A stretch of DNA of 64,000 bases from Acanthosoma haemorrhoidale (taxonomy: Eukaryota; Arthropoda; Insecta; Hemiptera; Acanthosomatidae): positions 33,762,796 through 33,826,795 of the forward strand of contig OV884012.1 of NCBI GenBank assembly GCA_930367205.1, written 5' to 3'. The position numbers and the translations under genes were made by a program. The stretch's first letter is position 1. The number at the start of each line of letters is the position of its first letter. The notes beneath the pieces are model-generated. The model saw only the letters and a program-made list of their open reading frames with translations. It was not told the DNA's origin and searched no databases. Shown here in pieces: positions 47,600 to 58,345 of this stretch.

Positions 47600-47885
47600 A
47601 AATTTGTAGGAGGCAGGAAAAACGTGGAAGAAGGAACATTGGGCTGGAAATGAATTCCAGAAAATTACCTCCGACGCTGGTATGTGTGCAAATAGGGCGG
47701 AGTTTGAACAGGGAGCAAGAAAAGACACCGCAAGAGATGACATATAAACCCTCTCCTTGGTAGAAAATTACAAAGCCACCCCTCCACCTTTCCTCACCGT
47801 GACTAACAAGATCCCAGGAGGAGAGGGATAATATTGAAACAATGACAACAAGTCTACGGGCAGCGCAAACAGAAATGGCCAGTGC
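47600..47885. other. GC-richer island; candidate regulatory element
   Basis: Purine-rich GC block with GACATATAAACCC and GGAGGAGAGGG words. The minus ORF (47598-47903) is hydrophobic, without splice or domain support. Confidence 0.25.
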
Positions 47886-48512
47886 AAACAGCTGAGGGAT
47901 CAATTAATTATGGAACGTTAATCAACTGAAGGCAATATGGTCGTGTTCGGAGTTACATTATTCATCGAAGTGGCCACATCTTGGCACACCCGGAAATGTA
48001 CAGTCATCGATGAGGATATCGATGGTGGAGGTCGTGTATTTCACTTGTGACTTCAGGAATCACAATCAGGACCTGGTCACTAACTAATTTGTGTCTGTAT
48101 ATGTCTCAATTTGTTGTGGGAGAGCACTTATGGCAATTGTATTGTCATTGGTATGTTGCCACTTAGTATATACATGTTTTCAGGGCGATTACAAACAACC
48201 TTTAATCATTTTATTTTTTTTCTTTCGTTTTCAATTTATAGTTGTTCTAATAGAAGAATATTATTTTATATACTCAAACTCTCTGGTCAATTGTATTTAT
48301 ATGAAACATTTGAAATACATAAAATTACGCTCTAGGACCTTAAGATAAATACTCGAACAATATTAATTGAAACATTATAAAATAAAGTATTTATCTTTAC
48401 GATTTCTGGGTGAATGTCCAAATACACTTTATAAATGAGAAAGTAACAATATTTTACATGATTCGGAACTAGTTACAAAATGCGGAGTATTTGATGTCAA
48501 ATTTTTAAAAAG
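47886..48512. other. AT-rich stretch, nothing recognised
   Basis: ORFs at 48091-48348 (+) have chance composition. Confidence 0.4.
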
Positions 48513-49800
48513 TAAGGCTTCGTATTAGTAAAAATAAAACTTTGCTTGGCAAATTACAGAGGCTTTCATGTCTCATGATCACTGGTGCCATGAGTACAAC
48601 TCCTACTGCTGCAATGGAAGTCTTATTGAACTTGAATCCACTGCACATAGAAGTAGAAGCGCAAGCCTTGAACGTGGCTTACAGACTTGCGAAATCAGGA
48701 ACAAGATCCAAAGTCATGACTCGCATGGGGCATGGGAACTTGTTCAGAAGAATTGATGAGGACGAGGTGCTGTCAATGCACTCTGACCTACAAGTTAAGA
48801 AACACACAGACGTTTTGTACTGTGCGGAAAACACAAAGACCAAACCACATAAACTGTGTAATGGGATTAATTGCTACACAGACGGCTCACTAACAGAAAA
48901 CGGATCAGGGGCCGGCATATGGAGGAAAGATAAACCAGAATCTGGGATTTCTATTCCTTTAGGTAGACACACCTCGGTCTTTCAGGCCGAAGTGATGGCG
49001 ATCAATGTCTGTACCCAAACCTTAATTGGGGAGGGTGTAAGAAACAGACTGATCACAATTTTCACGGATAGCCAGGCAGCCATTGGCGCCCTGAGAAGCT
49101 ATACGACCAGATCTTATTTGGTTGAGGAGTGTAAAAACAACTTAAACACACTCTCGCTAGCCAATAAGGTTAGAATCGACTGGGTGCCAGGACACACAGG
49201 CATCACAGGCAATGAGAAGGCAGATGGCCTTGCAAGGGTGGGCTCAGAACAGACACCTCTTGCACCTGAACCCATATGTGGTATTAGCCTCAGCTACGCT
49301 AAAAGGCGTATAAAATTAGCTTTAGAGGACAAGGCAAGACTTTCTTGGAGAGAAACTAAGAAACAGGAACACTCGAAACTGTTTCTCAATGGACCCTGTA
49401 AGAGAAGAAGCTCAGCACTTCTATCAATGGACAGGTGGACACTCAAAAGTGTGACAGGACTCTATACAGGTCACTGTCGGTTAAATAAACACCTCTTTAA
49501 TTTGGGGATAGTGGGATCACCAATCTGCAGATTCTGCAAGAAAGAGGGAGAAACGGCACGTCATATAATATGTGACTGTGATAACTTAGCTAGAAGGCGA
49601 TACCTTCACTTTGGTAGTGATCGCATTGTAGACCCCAAACTATGTGAACTGATCGATCCATTCAGTATCCTCAGATTTGCAAAGGCCGTGGGCCTGTCAC
49701 ATATATAGGACAGGGACATGGACGGCGCACAATAGGTCTCAGTGAGGCCGCGGTGCACAAATGCCGGAACAAATAATAATAATAATAATAAGGCTTCGTA
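48513..49800 (+). mobile_element. I-clade LINE, 5'-truncated, with 12-bp target-site duplication
   Basis: A recent insertion. The identical 12-mers TAAGGCTTCGTA at 48513-48524 and 49789-49800 form a perfect target-site duplication. Between them is the 3' portion of a LINE ORF2 (CDS below), a short 3' UTR (GGACGGCGCACAATAGGTCT and onward) and a terminal (TAA)n/(AAT)n tail. Such a tail is a hallmark of I-type LINEs rather than poly-A. The 5' end is truncated inside the reverse transcriptase thumb, and about 17 unexplained bases (48525-48541) lie between the duplication and recognisable ORF. The same 3' UTR recurs on the minus strand at 53762-53852. Confidence 0.93.
48542..49708 (+). CDS. I-clade LINE ORF2 C-terminus: RT thumb, RNase H, zinc knuckle
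   Basis: 388 codons open to TAG (49706-49708); the 5' end is truncation, not a true start (first codon TTG). Residues 1-50 (KLQRLSCLMITGAMSTTPTA...) match the region after the reverse transcriptase. Residues 108-235 form an RNase H domain with all expected acidic and His positions: YTDGS (D114), FQAE (E150), FTDSQAA (D176), GHTG (H218) and GNEKAD (D228). This type of domain degrades RNA of the RNA/DNA hybrid during retrotransposition. A C-terminal zinc-binding motif follows: C329, C332, H341 and C346. No frameshift or stop is visible, consistent with a young copy. The missing catalytic core makes it non-autonomous. Confidence 0.93.
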   Translation: MLGKLQRLSCLMITGAMSTTPTAAMEVLLNLNPLHIEVEAQALNVAYRLAKSGTRSKVMTRMGHGNLFRRIDEDEVLSMHSDLQVKKHTDVLYCAENTKTKPHKLCNGINCYTDGSLTENGSGAGIWRKDKPESGISIPLGRHTSVFQAEVMAINVCTQTLIGEGVRNRLITIFTDSQAAIGALRSYTTRSYLVEECKNNLNTLSLANKVRIDWVPGHTGITGNEKADGLARVGSEQTPLAPEPICGISLSYAKRRIKLALEDKARLSWRETKKQEHSKLFLNGPCKRRSSALLSMDRWTLKSVTGLYTGHCRLNKHLFNLGIVGSPICRFCKKEGETARHIICDCDNLARRRYLHFGSDRIVDPKLCELIDPFSILRFAKAVGLSHI

Positions 49801-51355
49801 GCTCGTTCTTTGGTAAATATGTTATTCTCGCTTAAGAAATATAAAATGCTTTCGTGTGGACTACCCTAGGGTAAGTAAACCAGCCGAATAGCCCACGATT
49901 CAGATAAGACCTGAGTCACATATTCCCACCTTTATGCTTCTTTATACAATATTTTCCAAACCAAGATAAAAAAAAATGCAAATATGGCAATACATTTTAA
50001 AGCTAGATAAACTGTACAAATACGGCATTTCCTCCACGCGAGACCCTTATCGCCTTCACGCCTCCCCTGAGAAATCCTATACCCCGCTGTCTCCGGAGTT
50101 ATTGTTTCCAACCTAAGATTTTACTGCCACTCATTTCAATAATTCAGAATTTTCAGATTTTTCTTTTATTCCGCTTTTGAATTATTCAAAAGAAACTAAT
50201 TACATCTGCATTATGCATATAGGATCCAGTTATCATAAATATTATGCTTTTTCCTATGAGATTAGGTTGTAGGAAATTATTTATGTGGCCGGTCCTCAAG
50301 CTTATCTGCAGGTTTTATTATATTATAACATTCACTGTTTGATATGCTCTCCATCTAGTGATGCTCAATATTTCAAATGAATTGCAATATTTATCAGGCT
50401 TTAATCCGCATATCAATTTCCTAATCCCAAGATTGAGAGGATGTCAAGGATAATCTCGTTCGAGGTAGAATATTTTCGGGAAAGATTTTTAGAACATAAC
50501 TCATATATTAATTACCCTTATTAAAAAGAAATAATAGCTCATCCTTGATTAATAATTGCTAATACTGCACTTATATTTTTTTTAATTTTCTAAAAAAATG
50601 AGTTATATTTTGTGTTTAAAATAATCTAAAAACAATTTAATAGCAAATCTTCAGGGTTATTAGTAAATTAAATTCCTCTCTGTAATTTTACATTTATTTT
50701 ATTTAACTCGGCGTATTATTAATTATAATTAATTATACAAATGAGCAGATACATGTCAGCTAAATACTGGAGGGAATACAATCAACCAAGTTCATACATA
50801 TATTCCATTGGCAGTGTTCAAGTAATAATTAACAATGTGGCTCACGCAGAATGCATTTCACAGATATATTGCGTTCACTTGTAAATGCCAATCAATACGC
50901 CAAGCAGCATCTTGTCACTACATTGATCTAATAAGGTGCATCATTAATGTTCTTTTGTTTCAAGAGATTGGGGGGGGGCACCTAAAGAAAAATTAAAAAA
51001 AAAAAATGCAATTTATATAAAGTTCCTATATCAACTGGTGTATCTTGTAACTTAGCTTGAATTTACAAAAAAAAAACTTTTCTACGGTCATGTAAGGAAT
51101 TTCATTTTTCTGATAGTGTCAACAATTGTAACAATCAAAGTACCGTTTTATGTACTGTTACTATAGAATAAATAAGTAATATTCGGGATGCATAAAATGG
51201 GCGGAATACACGAAAACCATATATTTCAAAAACACAAATTGTAATCATGTTTTTTCTAAAAAAAATTTAAAGGAGTACAAAATAGAATTTGTACCATTGC
51301 ATTTTAATTATAAATCAATAAAGTAACGTAAAAAAATTGTTTATATATTTATTTA
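49801..51355. other. AT-rich stretch, nothing recognised
   Basis: A poly-G run lies at 50971-50978 and A-runs near 51000. I see no gene. Confidence 0.4.
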
Positions 51356-51530
51356 TTGACGCTGTTACGTAGTACCTTAGAGTACCTAAAGTTACGCCTC
51401 CCAATAGGCCCAGCTATTGTTATTTATAGAAGTGCAATAAATTCATTGTCAATGTAGGGATTTGAACCCAGAGCCTTAATATTGAATGAATAAAGCAATT
51501 CCCATAAACTGTAAGATCGTTGTGAAACCA
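51356..51530 (-). repeat. tRNA-derived SINE candidate
   Basis: On the minus strand GCTCTGGGTTCAAATCCCTA (about 51475-51454) is a near-canonical Pol III B box. It is preceded by an A-box-like TTTATGGGAATTGC and followed by a GC-richer body (GGGCCTATTGGGAGGCGTAA) and an AT-rich end at about 51356. No target duplication is identified. Confidence 0.45.
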
Positions 51531-52350
51531 TGAAAACTAAAATAAATATTGTGATTAAACATCTTTGGTTACTAAATTCAATATAAGGTAATACTCGATA
51601 TATGCCTAGTGATATTATTTAATGTTTAGGCCACTGCTAAAGATATTGCAATTCTATCTTCATAATATGATTAAATGTATTTAAATGTATCTATGTATGT
51701 TTAATTTGTATTAAATGAATGTAAATCCTGTATAGGATTTTAAGGGAGTGTGTTTTTGGTCGGTCACCGTTTCTACGACCTGGTCGGGTTCAAGAGGCCA
51801 CCACTTTTTGGAAATACCTCTTTTACTATGGTGGGGATGTGTTGCCAGTAAATAGCGGTTTGGTGAAAGCGTTCAGATACTCGTCAAAGCAACACGTGGT
51901 GTGTTCCCAGTGGAAGTTTTATTTGTGTTATTATAGTTTTGTTTCAAATCCTCCTTTGAAACTCAGCTACTATGTTTCTGATCATCCTTCTATCCCATGA
52001 TTACCAAAGGTGGAGCATCAGACATGAAGGTAAACGAATTAATTTTTCATTGTCAAATTGTGGCATCGTTTTATTCTAAATGGGAAACTTGACTGTTCAA
52101 CATATACATTTGGAAAGATATTTTAGTCAAATTATCTTTTATTTATAAAATCTAGGATTTTGTCTCGACACTTCCCTTGACCTCATCGAAAAATATAGAT
52201 AAATACGTTATTCGTACATCTACCAGATCTTAAGAATCATCGCAAAACACCCCCAGTGATGATAACATCGTCACTTACGAGACTAGTTACAGAAATGAAC
52301 ATAGTGTAATTCACGGATTCATGTTGTAGCTGCCTTTATTTGCAGACAGA
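51531..52350. other. AT-rich stretch; weak exon-like ORF
   Basis: A plus segment at about 51972-52028 reads MFLIILLSHDYQRWSIRHE and ends at GAAG|GTAAAC. The hydrophobic start is suggestive, but its phase does not match the ORF at 52681 and I do not call it. Confidence 0.3.
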
Positions 52351-52620
52351 AATGGAGTCCAAAATCAATTGGGCTTTAATTATCCGGAAAGGAAAACGCC
52401 CCAGGCCCGTACAATTAGACCGGTAGTTATCCTATACAAGCAATCGAGGGCAGAAATTAAAGTTTGGAATGGCCACCAACAAGAGATGTGGTTACAAGAA
52501 CTTGTACAAGCCGCATTAGCTTCCCACCCCCAAACGACAATGCCCTCAGCTAAGTTCTAATGTTAGCACCGCTCTCATCTCCGCTCAAACGATCATCTTT
52601 AATTAAATGGACCTGCTCCG
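52351..52620. other. GC-richer island; candidate regulatory element
   Basis: Contains TTTAATTATCCGG, CAATTAGACC, GGAATGGCCACC and TTAATTAAATGG. Overlaps a 63-codon plus ORF (52369-52560) with no motif. Confidence 0.3.
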
Positions 52621-52680
52621 TCTTATTTTCCTATTCTCCTACTTGCAATACCTTCGGTTTGGATCCTCAAGTTTCAGAAG

Positions 52681-52920
52681 ATGGTGAAGGGCCAAGCAAA
52701 ATTTTCTTATAATTCTAAAAAGGCAGATCTCATATCGATGGGCTCTAGCGACTTAGTGATAAGAACTACAAATAATGTCGAAACTAATGACAGTTTATTT
52801 TTTAATGACCTTATCACTTTTGAACAACTAAAAGAGGCTGGCTTAACAGAAATCCTGGATGTGTCAAAAAGGTTTAGAACCACTGGTGAAGACAGTCCTG
52901 TGATCCCAACGTCGCGATAA
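52681..52920 (+). CDS. Small protein or 3'-terminal exon, 79 codons
   Basis: A clean ORF ending in TAA. The ATG is two codons after CTCAAGTTTCAG|AAG, a good splice acceptor, so this is either a 79-residue small protein or the last exon of a longer gene read in the same frame. Composition is protein-like: an N-terminal basic piece (MVKGQAKFSYNSKK), then acidic/amphipathic FFNDLITFEQLKEAGLTEIL. No domain is recognised. Two overlapping AATAAA signals follow at 52982-52992. The minus ORF 52707-53012 is a shadow. No phase-compatible upstream exon was found. Confidence 0.5.
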   Translation: MVKGQAKFSYNSKKADLISMGSSDLVIRTTNNVETNDSLFFNDLITFEQLKEAGLTEILDVSKRFRTTGEDSPVIPTSR

Positions 52921-52981
52921 TTAACTCCTCCTATGCAATAATAGGTTGTAACCATTTTTTCTATTGTACGAAATAAGGAAT

Positions 52982-52992
52982 AATAAAATAAA
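52982..52992 (+). terminator. Two overlapping poly-A signals
   Basis: AATAAAATAAA about 60 bases after the stop at 52920. This would end a transcript carrying that ORF. Confidence 0.45.
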
Positions 52993-53753
52993 TTTTTCTG
53001 AATACTTATCATTACGCTTCCACCTGAAACAATTTTACCGTTTCATGTATCTTCTTTGTTTCCTCGTTTGTCTTCGTCTATTTAAAAGAAGCATTGTTCT
53101 CTGTCTTAATCTGCATCTCCTAGAAACAATGGAATGGTTAGTGAACTGCTTCATACGCTTTATTTGCGGAATGGCAGTCTCGTGTACTAAGCCAAGAATT
53201 TTCAAGCTTCCTTAAAAACATTGGGTCTAGGTTGGAATCTGAAGTCCCTCCTAAAATTTCTTCTCCATGGTAAATTTTTCAGGCTAGGATTTCTAACTGT
53301 ATTACATCACCATGGATCTACGCCCTAAAACTTGTTCCCCCAGTTTTCGTTCTTGAAGAAATATTATGATCCCATAATATTTTTTGCTCTTAGTCAAAAT
53401 GTAATTAATTGTATAAATATTTACCTGTGCATTGCCCTCAGCACAAATATATCCAAACCTTCTCATTCAAAAGGTATTCTGAAATAAATAGCCTTTGAAT
53501 TATATCAACAAAATTCGTTATGTTTCTTCTCTGCCTTTGGCCACTGAGCCTTTGGCTTGACCTGACGTCTTCAGGACTGCCTAGTGCATAAAGGGCTTCT
53601 AGTTGGATAATAACTAATTTTAATTAACCCGTTTCACCAGTTTTATGGCAGACATTAGAATTACAAAGACTTACTATGATCTTTTGGCATCCAAGCGTTG
53701 ATGTATTCATTAACAAATTAATACTTATTAAATAATAACATTTTAAAGTGAAG
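52993..53753. other. Mixed stretch, nothing recognised
   Basis: An 83-codon plus ORF (52964-53215) is Phe/Leu/Cys-rich without motif. A minus-strand exon-like segment before 53426 contains a stop in every frame. Confidence 0.35.
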
Positions 53754-53761
53754 TTAATATT

Positions 53762-53852
53762 ACGTATTATTATTATTATTTTGTTCCGGCATTTGTGCAC
53801 CGCGGCCTCAGTGAGACCTATTGTGCGCCGTCCATATCCCTGTCCCATATCC
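53762..53852 (-). repeat. I-clade LINE 3' UTR and (TAA)n tail
   Basis: Minus-strand GGACGGCGCACAATAGGTCT...GTGCACAAATGCCGGAACAAA plus (AAT)n, nearly identical to 49712-49788. Only a few substitutions are visible, for example GGGATATGG for GGGACATGG, so the two copies are closely related. Confidence 0.93.
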
Positions 53853-54278
53853 CTTTTCGCTGATCACGTGACCCAGAAACTTAGTTTTTTGTACGTTGAA
53901 GATACATTTTTCTTTGTTAAGTTTTAGCCCAACTTCCTGCAATTTTTTAAGGACTTTATCCGTTGTTTTCTTAAGTTCTTCTTCGGTTGGTGCATGAATT
54001 AATATATCATCAATTGCGACTTCCACATTTTTTATTCCTTCCAGTGTAGCTGTCATGAAGGACTGGAACACTTCACTGGCACTTGATAAGCCGAATGGAA
54101 GACGTAAACAGCTGTATCGTCCTCGTACTAAGGAGTTGCAAAGGTTAAAAATTTTGAACTTCTCTGTGAAACTCGTAGCTGCCAGAATCCTTTTATACAG
54201 TCAATTTTTGTGTAAAATTTTGACCCATGCAACTTGGCGGCTATCTCTTCCATTGTTTGTAAAGGGAAGTGTCTTCTT
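53853..54278 (-). pseudogene. Ty3/gypsy reverse transcriptase fragment
   Basis: The minus strand encodes an RT palm segment. From 54278 it reads RHFPLQTMEEIAAKLHG, FYTKIDCIKGFWQLRV and SSKFLTFATP. After a TAG and a small shift come RYSCLRLPFGLSSAS, VAIDDILIHAPTEEE (YVDD-box equivalent, both Asp kept) and GLKLNKEKC, ending at FLGHVISEKG near 53860. These are standard gypsy RT blocks; the enzyme copies element RNA into DNA. It is interrupted by one stop/frameshift near 54130 and truncated at both ends, so it is inactive. Confidence 0.9.
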
Positions 54279-54286
54279 TTAATATT

Positions 54287-54967
54287 TTTATATATATATT
54301 ACGTATATAAATATAACGTTGATTATAATATATAATAATATAAATATTACGTTTGAACGGAGTTTATTTCTCTAATGTGCAAGTAAATATAATGTACTAC
54401 TGGATTTAGAATGTATTTCTGTAAGACCGGTTCGGTCCATTTAAAATTTTAAGGTTTTTTTAACATCATCTGGATTGAAGCTTCTTACGTTTCCGCTAAT
54501 ATTATCACCAGAATATTGCAAAAAACTAAATTTTATAAAAGTATTTATTGACTAATCCTCTTTTCTCTGACGTTTAACATTTCTCAATTAATAAATAAAT
54601 AAATGCAAGAAAAATAAAATACAAACCAAAAGTAGAAATGGCGTAGAAATGATTTTCCAACGGATTTCAATAGTTTTTTTTTCTTTCTTTAAATATTTCG
54701 ACTAATTATATTCTTTAATTTGTTCTCATGGTGGTTTCGGGGAAACGACATGGTTCAAAAAACACAAAAATGTATTCTCGGGCAAAAATACCTAATATAA
54801 AAAAAACATCTAAAAGAAGAAACAAACAGAGTCACGCAATCAAAGAATATCATTAGATTAACATTATTCCAAATCCACATTTCATCCACGTGGAAGTGCA
54901 GGTTTACCAACGAATGTTATTTTTCACGTAAAAAATATTGGAACAGAAATTGCGTTTAGCTCCTTAC
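54287..54967 (-). other. Intronic AT-rich sequence of the minus-strand gene
   Basis: Follows the exon at 54968-55063 on the minus strand. AT microsatellite-like stretches at 54287-54345. No further exon identified. Confidence 0.4.
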
Positions 54968-55063
54968 CTGCATTCTCAATATCATTTGGATTAAGGGTTC
55001 TTCTCCTTCTTCATAGGCAATAGCATATTTCTGTTTCTCTAAGATAGCCTCTAAATACATCAC
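54968..55063 (-). CDS. Internal exon (96 bases, 32 codons), unknown protein
   Basis: Minus strand: acceptor TTATGGTTCAG, then an open frame reading VMYLEAILEKQKYAIAYEEG followed by EEPLIQMILRMQ, then CAG|GTAAGG. Both splice sites are consensus, the length is 3n and the phase is 0 at both ends. The peptide is amphipathic helical and Glu-rich, unlike chance translation of AT-rich DNA. The start exon candidate at 57878-57934 also ends in phase 0, so the two can join. Downstream exons would lie to the left and were not found; the gypsy/LINE chimera at 53754-54286 would then be in this gene's intron. Family not recognised. Confidence 0.6.
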
Positions 55064-57877
55064 CTGAACCATAACAAAACTTAAAATTATTGGATATTTA
55101 TATCTTTTTTTGAAAACATTTAAGCTATTATAACAGGGAGGGCACTAGCTATTATAACTATTGCATATTTTAGCTGTGATGATTTCATTAGATGAGTGTT
55201 GTTCATTTAATCAGGAGCTCAGAATAGATATGGTCGTTAATTCTCAGCTATAAATTCCAATAAGGCCGAGCTGATATGTTATGATAATTGCCTTGTGGGA
55301 CCTGAATTACTGCTTTCGTCACTACGCCGGCCAAATTAATATCTTTGTAGCCAATCACGCAATGCTACTAAGTAATGCAACACACTATTCACCTCGCCTA
55401 TAATTGACTCCCGTACCAATATCGTGAGGGGCTGACATTACCGTGGCTCCAGTATCACGTTGTATAGTACAAAGAATGCATATAATCTATAAAAACTATG
55501 TTAGAAATTTTAATAGAAATTAATAAATACTAAGACTTTAAATTATTTCTGTAAACAATAATCATAGTGGTAATAATAATAAAACAATTACAGAACAATC
55601 TCAATAATCCTAATGATGAACAATCAGGTCCAGTAATTTGGTGTTCTGAAACCCGGTAGGGTTACTTTACGCGGTTCTCGGGTAATCCAGTTATATAATC
55701 AAACAAATCATATATTATGCACACATTACTTTTGATTAATATATTTTTATATACATTACCTTAACGCCATTCGAATGATTTAAAGTCGAAAATTTTTGAG
55801 TGGTAGGATTGAAAGATTTGTTTAGTGTCTAACAACAAATCGCTTGTATTTAAAGCACATATGGTTTCAGCATCTCTGATGTAGGGGTGGATATTTTATG
55901 CGATCAGAATAACCATACATTGAAATGCATTTCTTACTTCGAAAGGGATAGTTCACACTTATTTCTTGTTACGAAGTTTAAAAAAATTATACTAAAAATT
56001 ATCTCTAGGATATTTCTGGTTAAAAGTATAACTAAATGTAACGAAATTTAGAAAAAAAAATAACGTATCACGTATGTCATAACAATCTTTCATTTCAAAA
56101 TGTAATATTCACAAACCAAAAATTTTCCAAAATTTTACCTAGGAACGACAACGACGTGTTGGTAACAACGACTTCTTAACATTTCGGTACCATAAATACT
56201 TCGGTCTATATAACGAGAATAACAATTATTATAAATCAACTTAACTAAGCGTGAAATGTACATACAATAAGAAGGTTTTTTCTTCGATATTTCATGCTTG
56301 TAAACCTTTATTAATTAGTTTCCTTATATGTCTTAGGTATCAAGGTTGTTTTTAATTTATACAACATACACATGACACAGTATACTAATATCTCAATAAT
56401 ATTGGTTAGTTTTTGACCAATTTTCAGGTTATTTGGTTGTTAAAAACTAAGGTTGCAAATATATACGTAATAAAAACAAAAAAAAAAGCTGTATATCCTA
56501 AGTTGATATGGATAGTCCATTCTCTTGTTCCAAGCAATCTTTCATTTCAAAAAGTAATATACACAACCCAAAATTTATCTAAAATTTTAGCTAGAAACTG
56601 TAACAAAAGTTATTGATAATTGTACATGAAACTGCCATTCGATGTTATGACAGCATGAAAAACATTTCCAACTTTACTAAATATGATTTAATATTATTAT
56701 TGCTGTTAAAAAAATATCGTTGGATTTTTTAGACATTTAAGCAACTGTTTTTGATTACATGTATGTTGCATCGTGTTCACAACTTTAAATCAACCCTGGT
56801 TTTTAAACTCATGATACTCATCATGCTCTAATAATAAAAATGAAACATTGAACCATAGCGATGGATTGTTAATAAACAAGCTATTATAAAAAATTTTACT
56901 ATACCGAGTGTGAGATATCAAATCAAAGATTTGTACGTCCTTCTTAATAATATTTAATATGTATTTGTTCTTAAGTTTTTTCATAACATATGGAAAAAGT
57001 TTCATTAAAATTGATTTCGTAGCCATGACATGTACGTACTTGTTGGGTCGTAAATACAACATTTGAATTATTTTTACCTGGAAACTTCTTATAGTGTTAT
57101 TTTGTCCGCCCGAAATCTTCTTATTGTGGAGTGGCGATGAGGAGCAGCAACAAAGTAAGTTCGACAAACGCATAATCAAATCTCACAGAAACATTGCCTC
57201 TTTGAACCATCAAGCTTGTATGTCAATATCGGAATTTTCACAGCCGGTTACCTTTTTTGAGGGCGAGATTCGGCCACCGAGATGCCCCGCATGCCTAGGT
57301 CAGACAAGGGTTCTCTATGGAATGTTTCCGCCTCATGAACCGGCGTATTCAAATTCAAATGTACACACTCACGGAATAATATTAACTATGTTGGCACGCT
57401 CTTCTGCGTTTATTATAATTATAATTTAGATAATATGTTAGCCTTTTATTATTTAATTTATAGATGCTCATAGTCATTTCGTAGAACATACATGACCAGC
57501 TATTGAAGTATGACTACATATTTCGGATGTATCTGAAAAAGAAAAATATGAGCAGAGTACCAAATCGATTGAATATTGTGTTGCGTTTGTATTTTACAAG
57601 GTGTATGTGTTTCTTAAAATCATTCCAAAATCACCCCTACCGACGCTTGCTGATCTACAAGTTAGGTGTTCAGATTTATTATCACTATTATTTTATTTTA
57701 TTATTAATCATATCCGATAATGATTGCAGATAATACGGTGAAATCGAACATATGTTTAATTGAACTGCAATAATGTTTTTCATTAGATCACTGGCTGACA
57801 ACTCAGTCCGTGAAGAGTGGGGGGGGGGGGTTTAAGGAGGCTACCAACAACACCACACAAACAAAAAAAACACTTAC
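55064..57877 (-). other. Intron of the minus-strand gene (AT-rich)
   Basis: Mostly AT-rich. Two alternative exon-like segments overlap near 57073-57153: minus KISGGQNNTIRSFQ (57073-57114, phase 0/0) and a plus 60-base segment 57094-57153 between CTTATAG and GTAAGT. A GC-balanced patch at 57200-57370 has an open plus frame without motif. None is convincing. Confidence 0.35.
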
Positions 57878-57934
57878 CATTCTGATGGCATATAAATCTA
57901 ATAAACCATTAGCTCTTACATTAAATTTCTTCAT
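57878..57934 (-). CDS. Candidate first coding exon (19 codons)
   Basis: Minus strand: ATG at 57934, then MKKFNVRANGLLDLYAIRM, ending ATG|GTAAGTG, a strong donor in phase 0. The phase joins directly to the internal exon at 55063-54968, giving a 51-residue start of a helical, charged protein. No signal peptide. The first-exon assignment rests on the ATG, the donor and the matching phase; there is no homology evidence. Confidence 0.45.
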
Positions 57935-58129
57935 GAACAAAAAACTATTTTAGTCTTTTAACTAAGAATGAAATTAAATAAATTTACGGAAAAGTCGATA
58001 TTTCATCAAACCATTTTTTCACACTCAAAATCAAATGATGGTATCTTTGCACACTCTACAACTTCTTTAGATTACGGTATCTGCCAGTGCTTCGAAGTGT
58101 ATTTATCCCGGCCAAAAAAGCTGTTGGAA
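57935..58129. other. Presumed 5' region of the minus-strand gene
   Basis: AT-rich, with no clear TATA box on the minus strand. Confidence 0.25.
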
Positions 58130-58345
58130 AGCTGAACACATTCTGTGACAGTGCTTAGCTGATAGCGAGCAGGGCAAGGCTGCCAGTCGAAGTCGAGGAC
58201 TTGAAAGCGCCCGGATTAGCATCTTGAGGCAGGCACCTGTAGCTCTTTGAACCTGCCCCATCCCCTCTAATCAGTCTTATTCCACTTATTGCTGTCCCTT
58301 CTTTCACTTCCTCCTTCCTGCCAATTAGTGACGGGATCAAGTCTA
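58130..58345. other. GC-rich island; candidate promoter or regulatory element
   Basis: GC-rich block about 200 bases upstream of the start exon at 57934 (minus strand), without a good ORF. Its position makes a promoter or enhancer role for that gene plausible. Confidence 0.35.

Larger units (their letters stand above)
53754..54286 (-). mobile_element. Chimeric retro-insertion: Ty3/gypsy RT joined to I-clade LINE tail
   Basis: Read on the minus strand, a Ty3/gypsy reverse transcriptase piece (54278 down to about 53853) runs directly into about 90 bases of the same 3' UTR and (TAA)n-type tail as the I-clade LINE at 48513-49800. TTAATATT occurs at both edges (53754-53761 and 54279-54286), consistent with an 8-base target duplication around the whole unit. 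This arrangement fits mobilisation by LINE machinery after template switching or after the LINE tail landed in the gypsy copy. AT-richness weakens the duplication evidence. Confidence 0.7.

Noticed and set aside
47598..47903. 101-codon minus ORF
   Set aside because: Hydrophobic, no splice context or family; lies in a GC-rich island whose other strand is equally plausible.
51972..52028. Signal-peptide-like plus exon ahead of the 52681 ORF
   Set aside because: Its phase-1 donor would put the 52681 exon into a frame with an early stop.
53426..53485. Minus-strand exon-like segment between TTTATTTCAG and CACAG|GTAAAT
   Set aside because: All three frames contain stops.
56790..57179. 129-codon minus ORF
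   Set aside because: AT-driven Lys/Ile/Leu/Phe composition without motifs; probably chance. A 42-base part (57073-57114) has splice-like ends but is too short to call.
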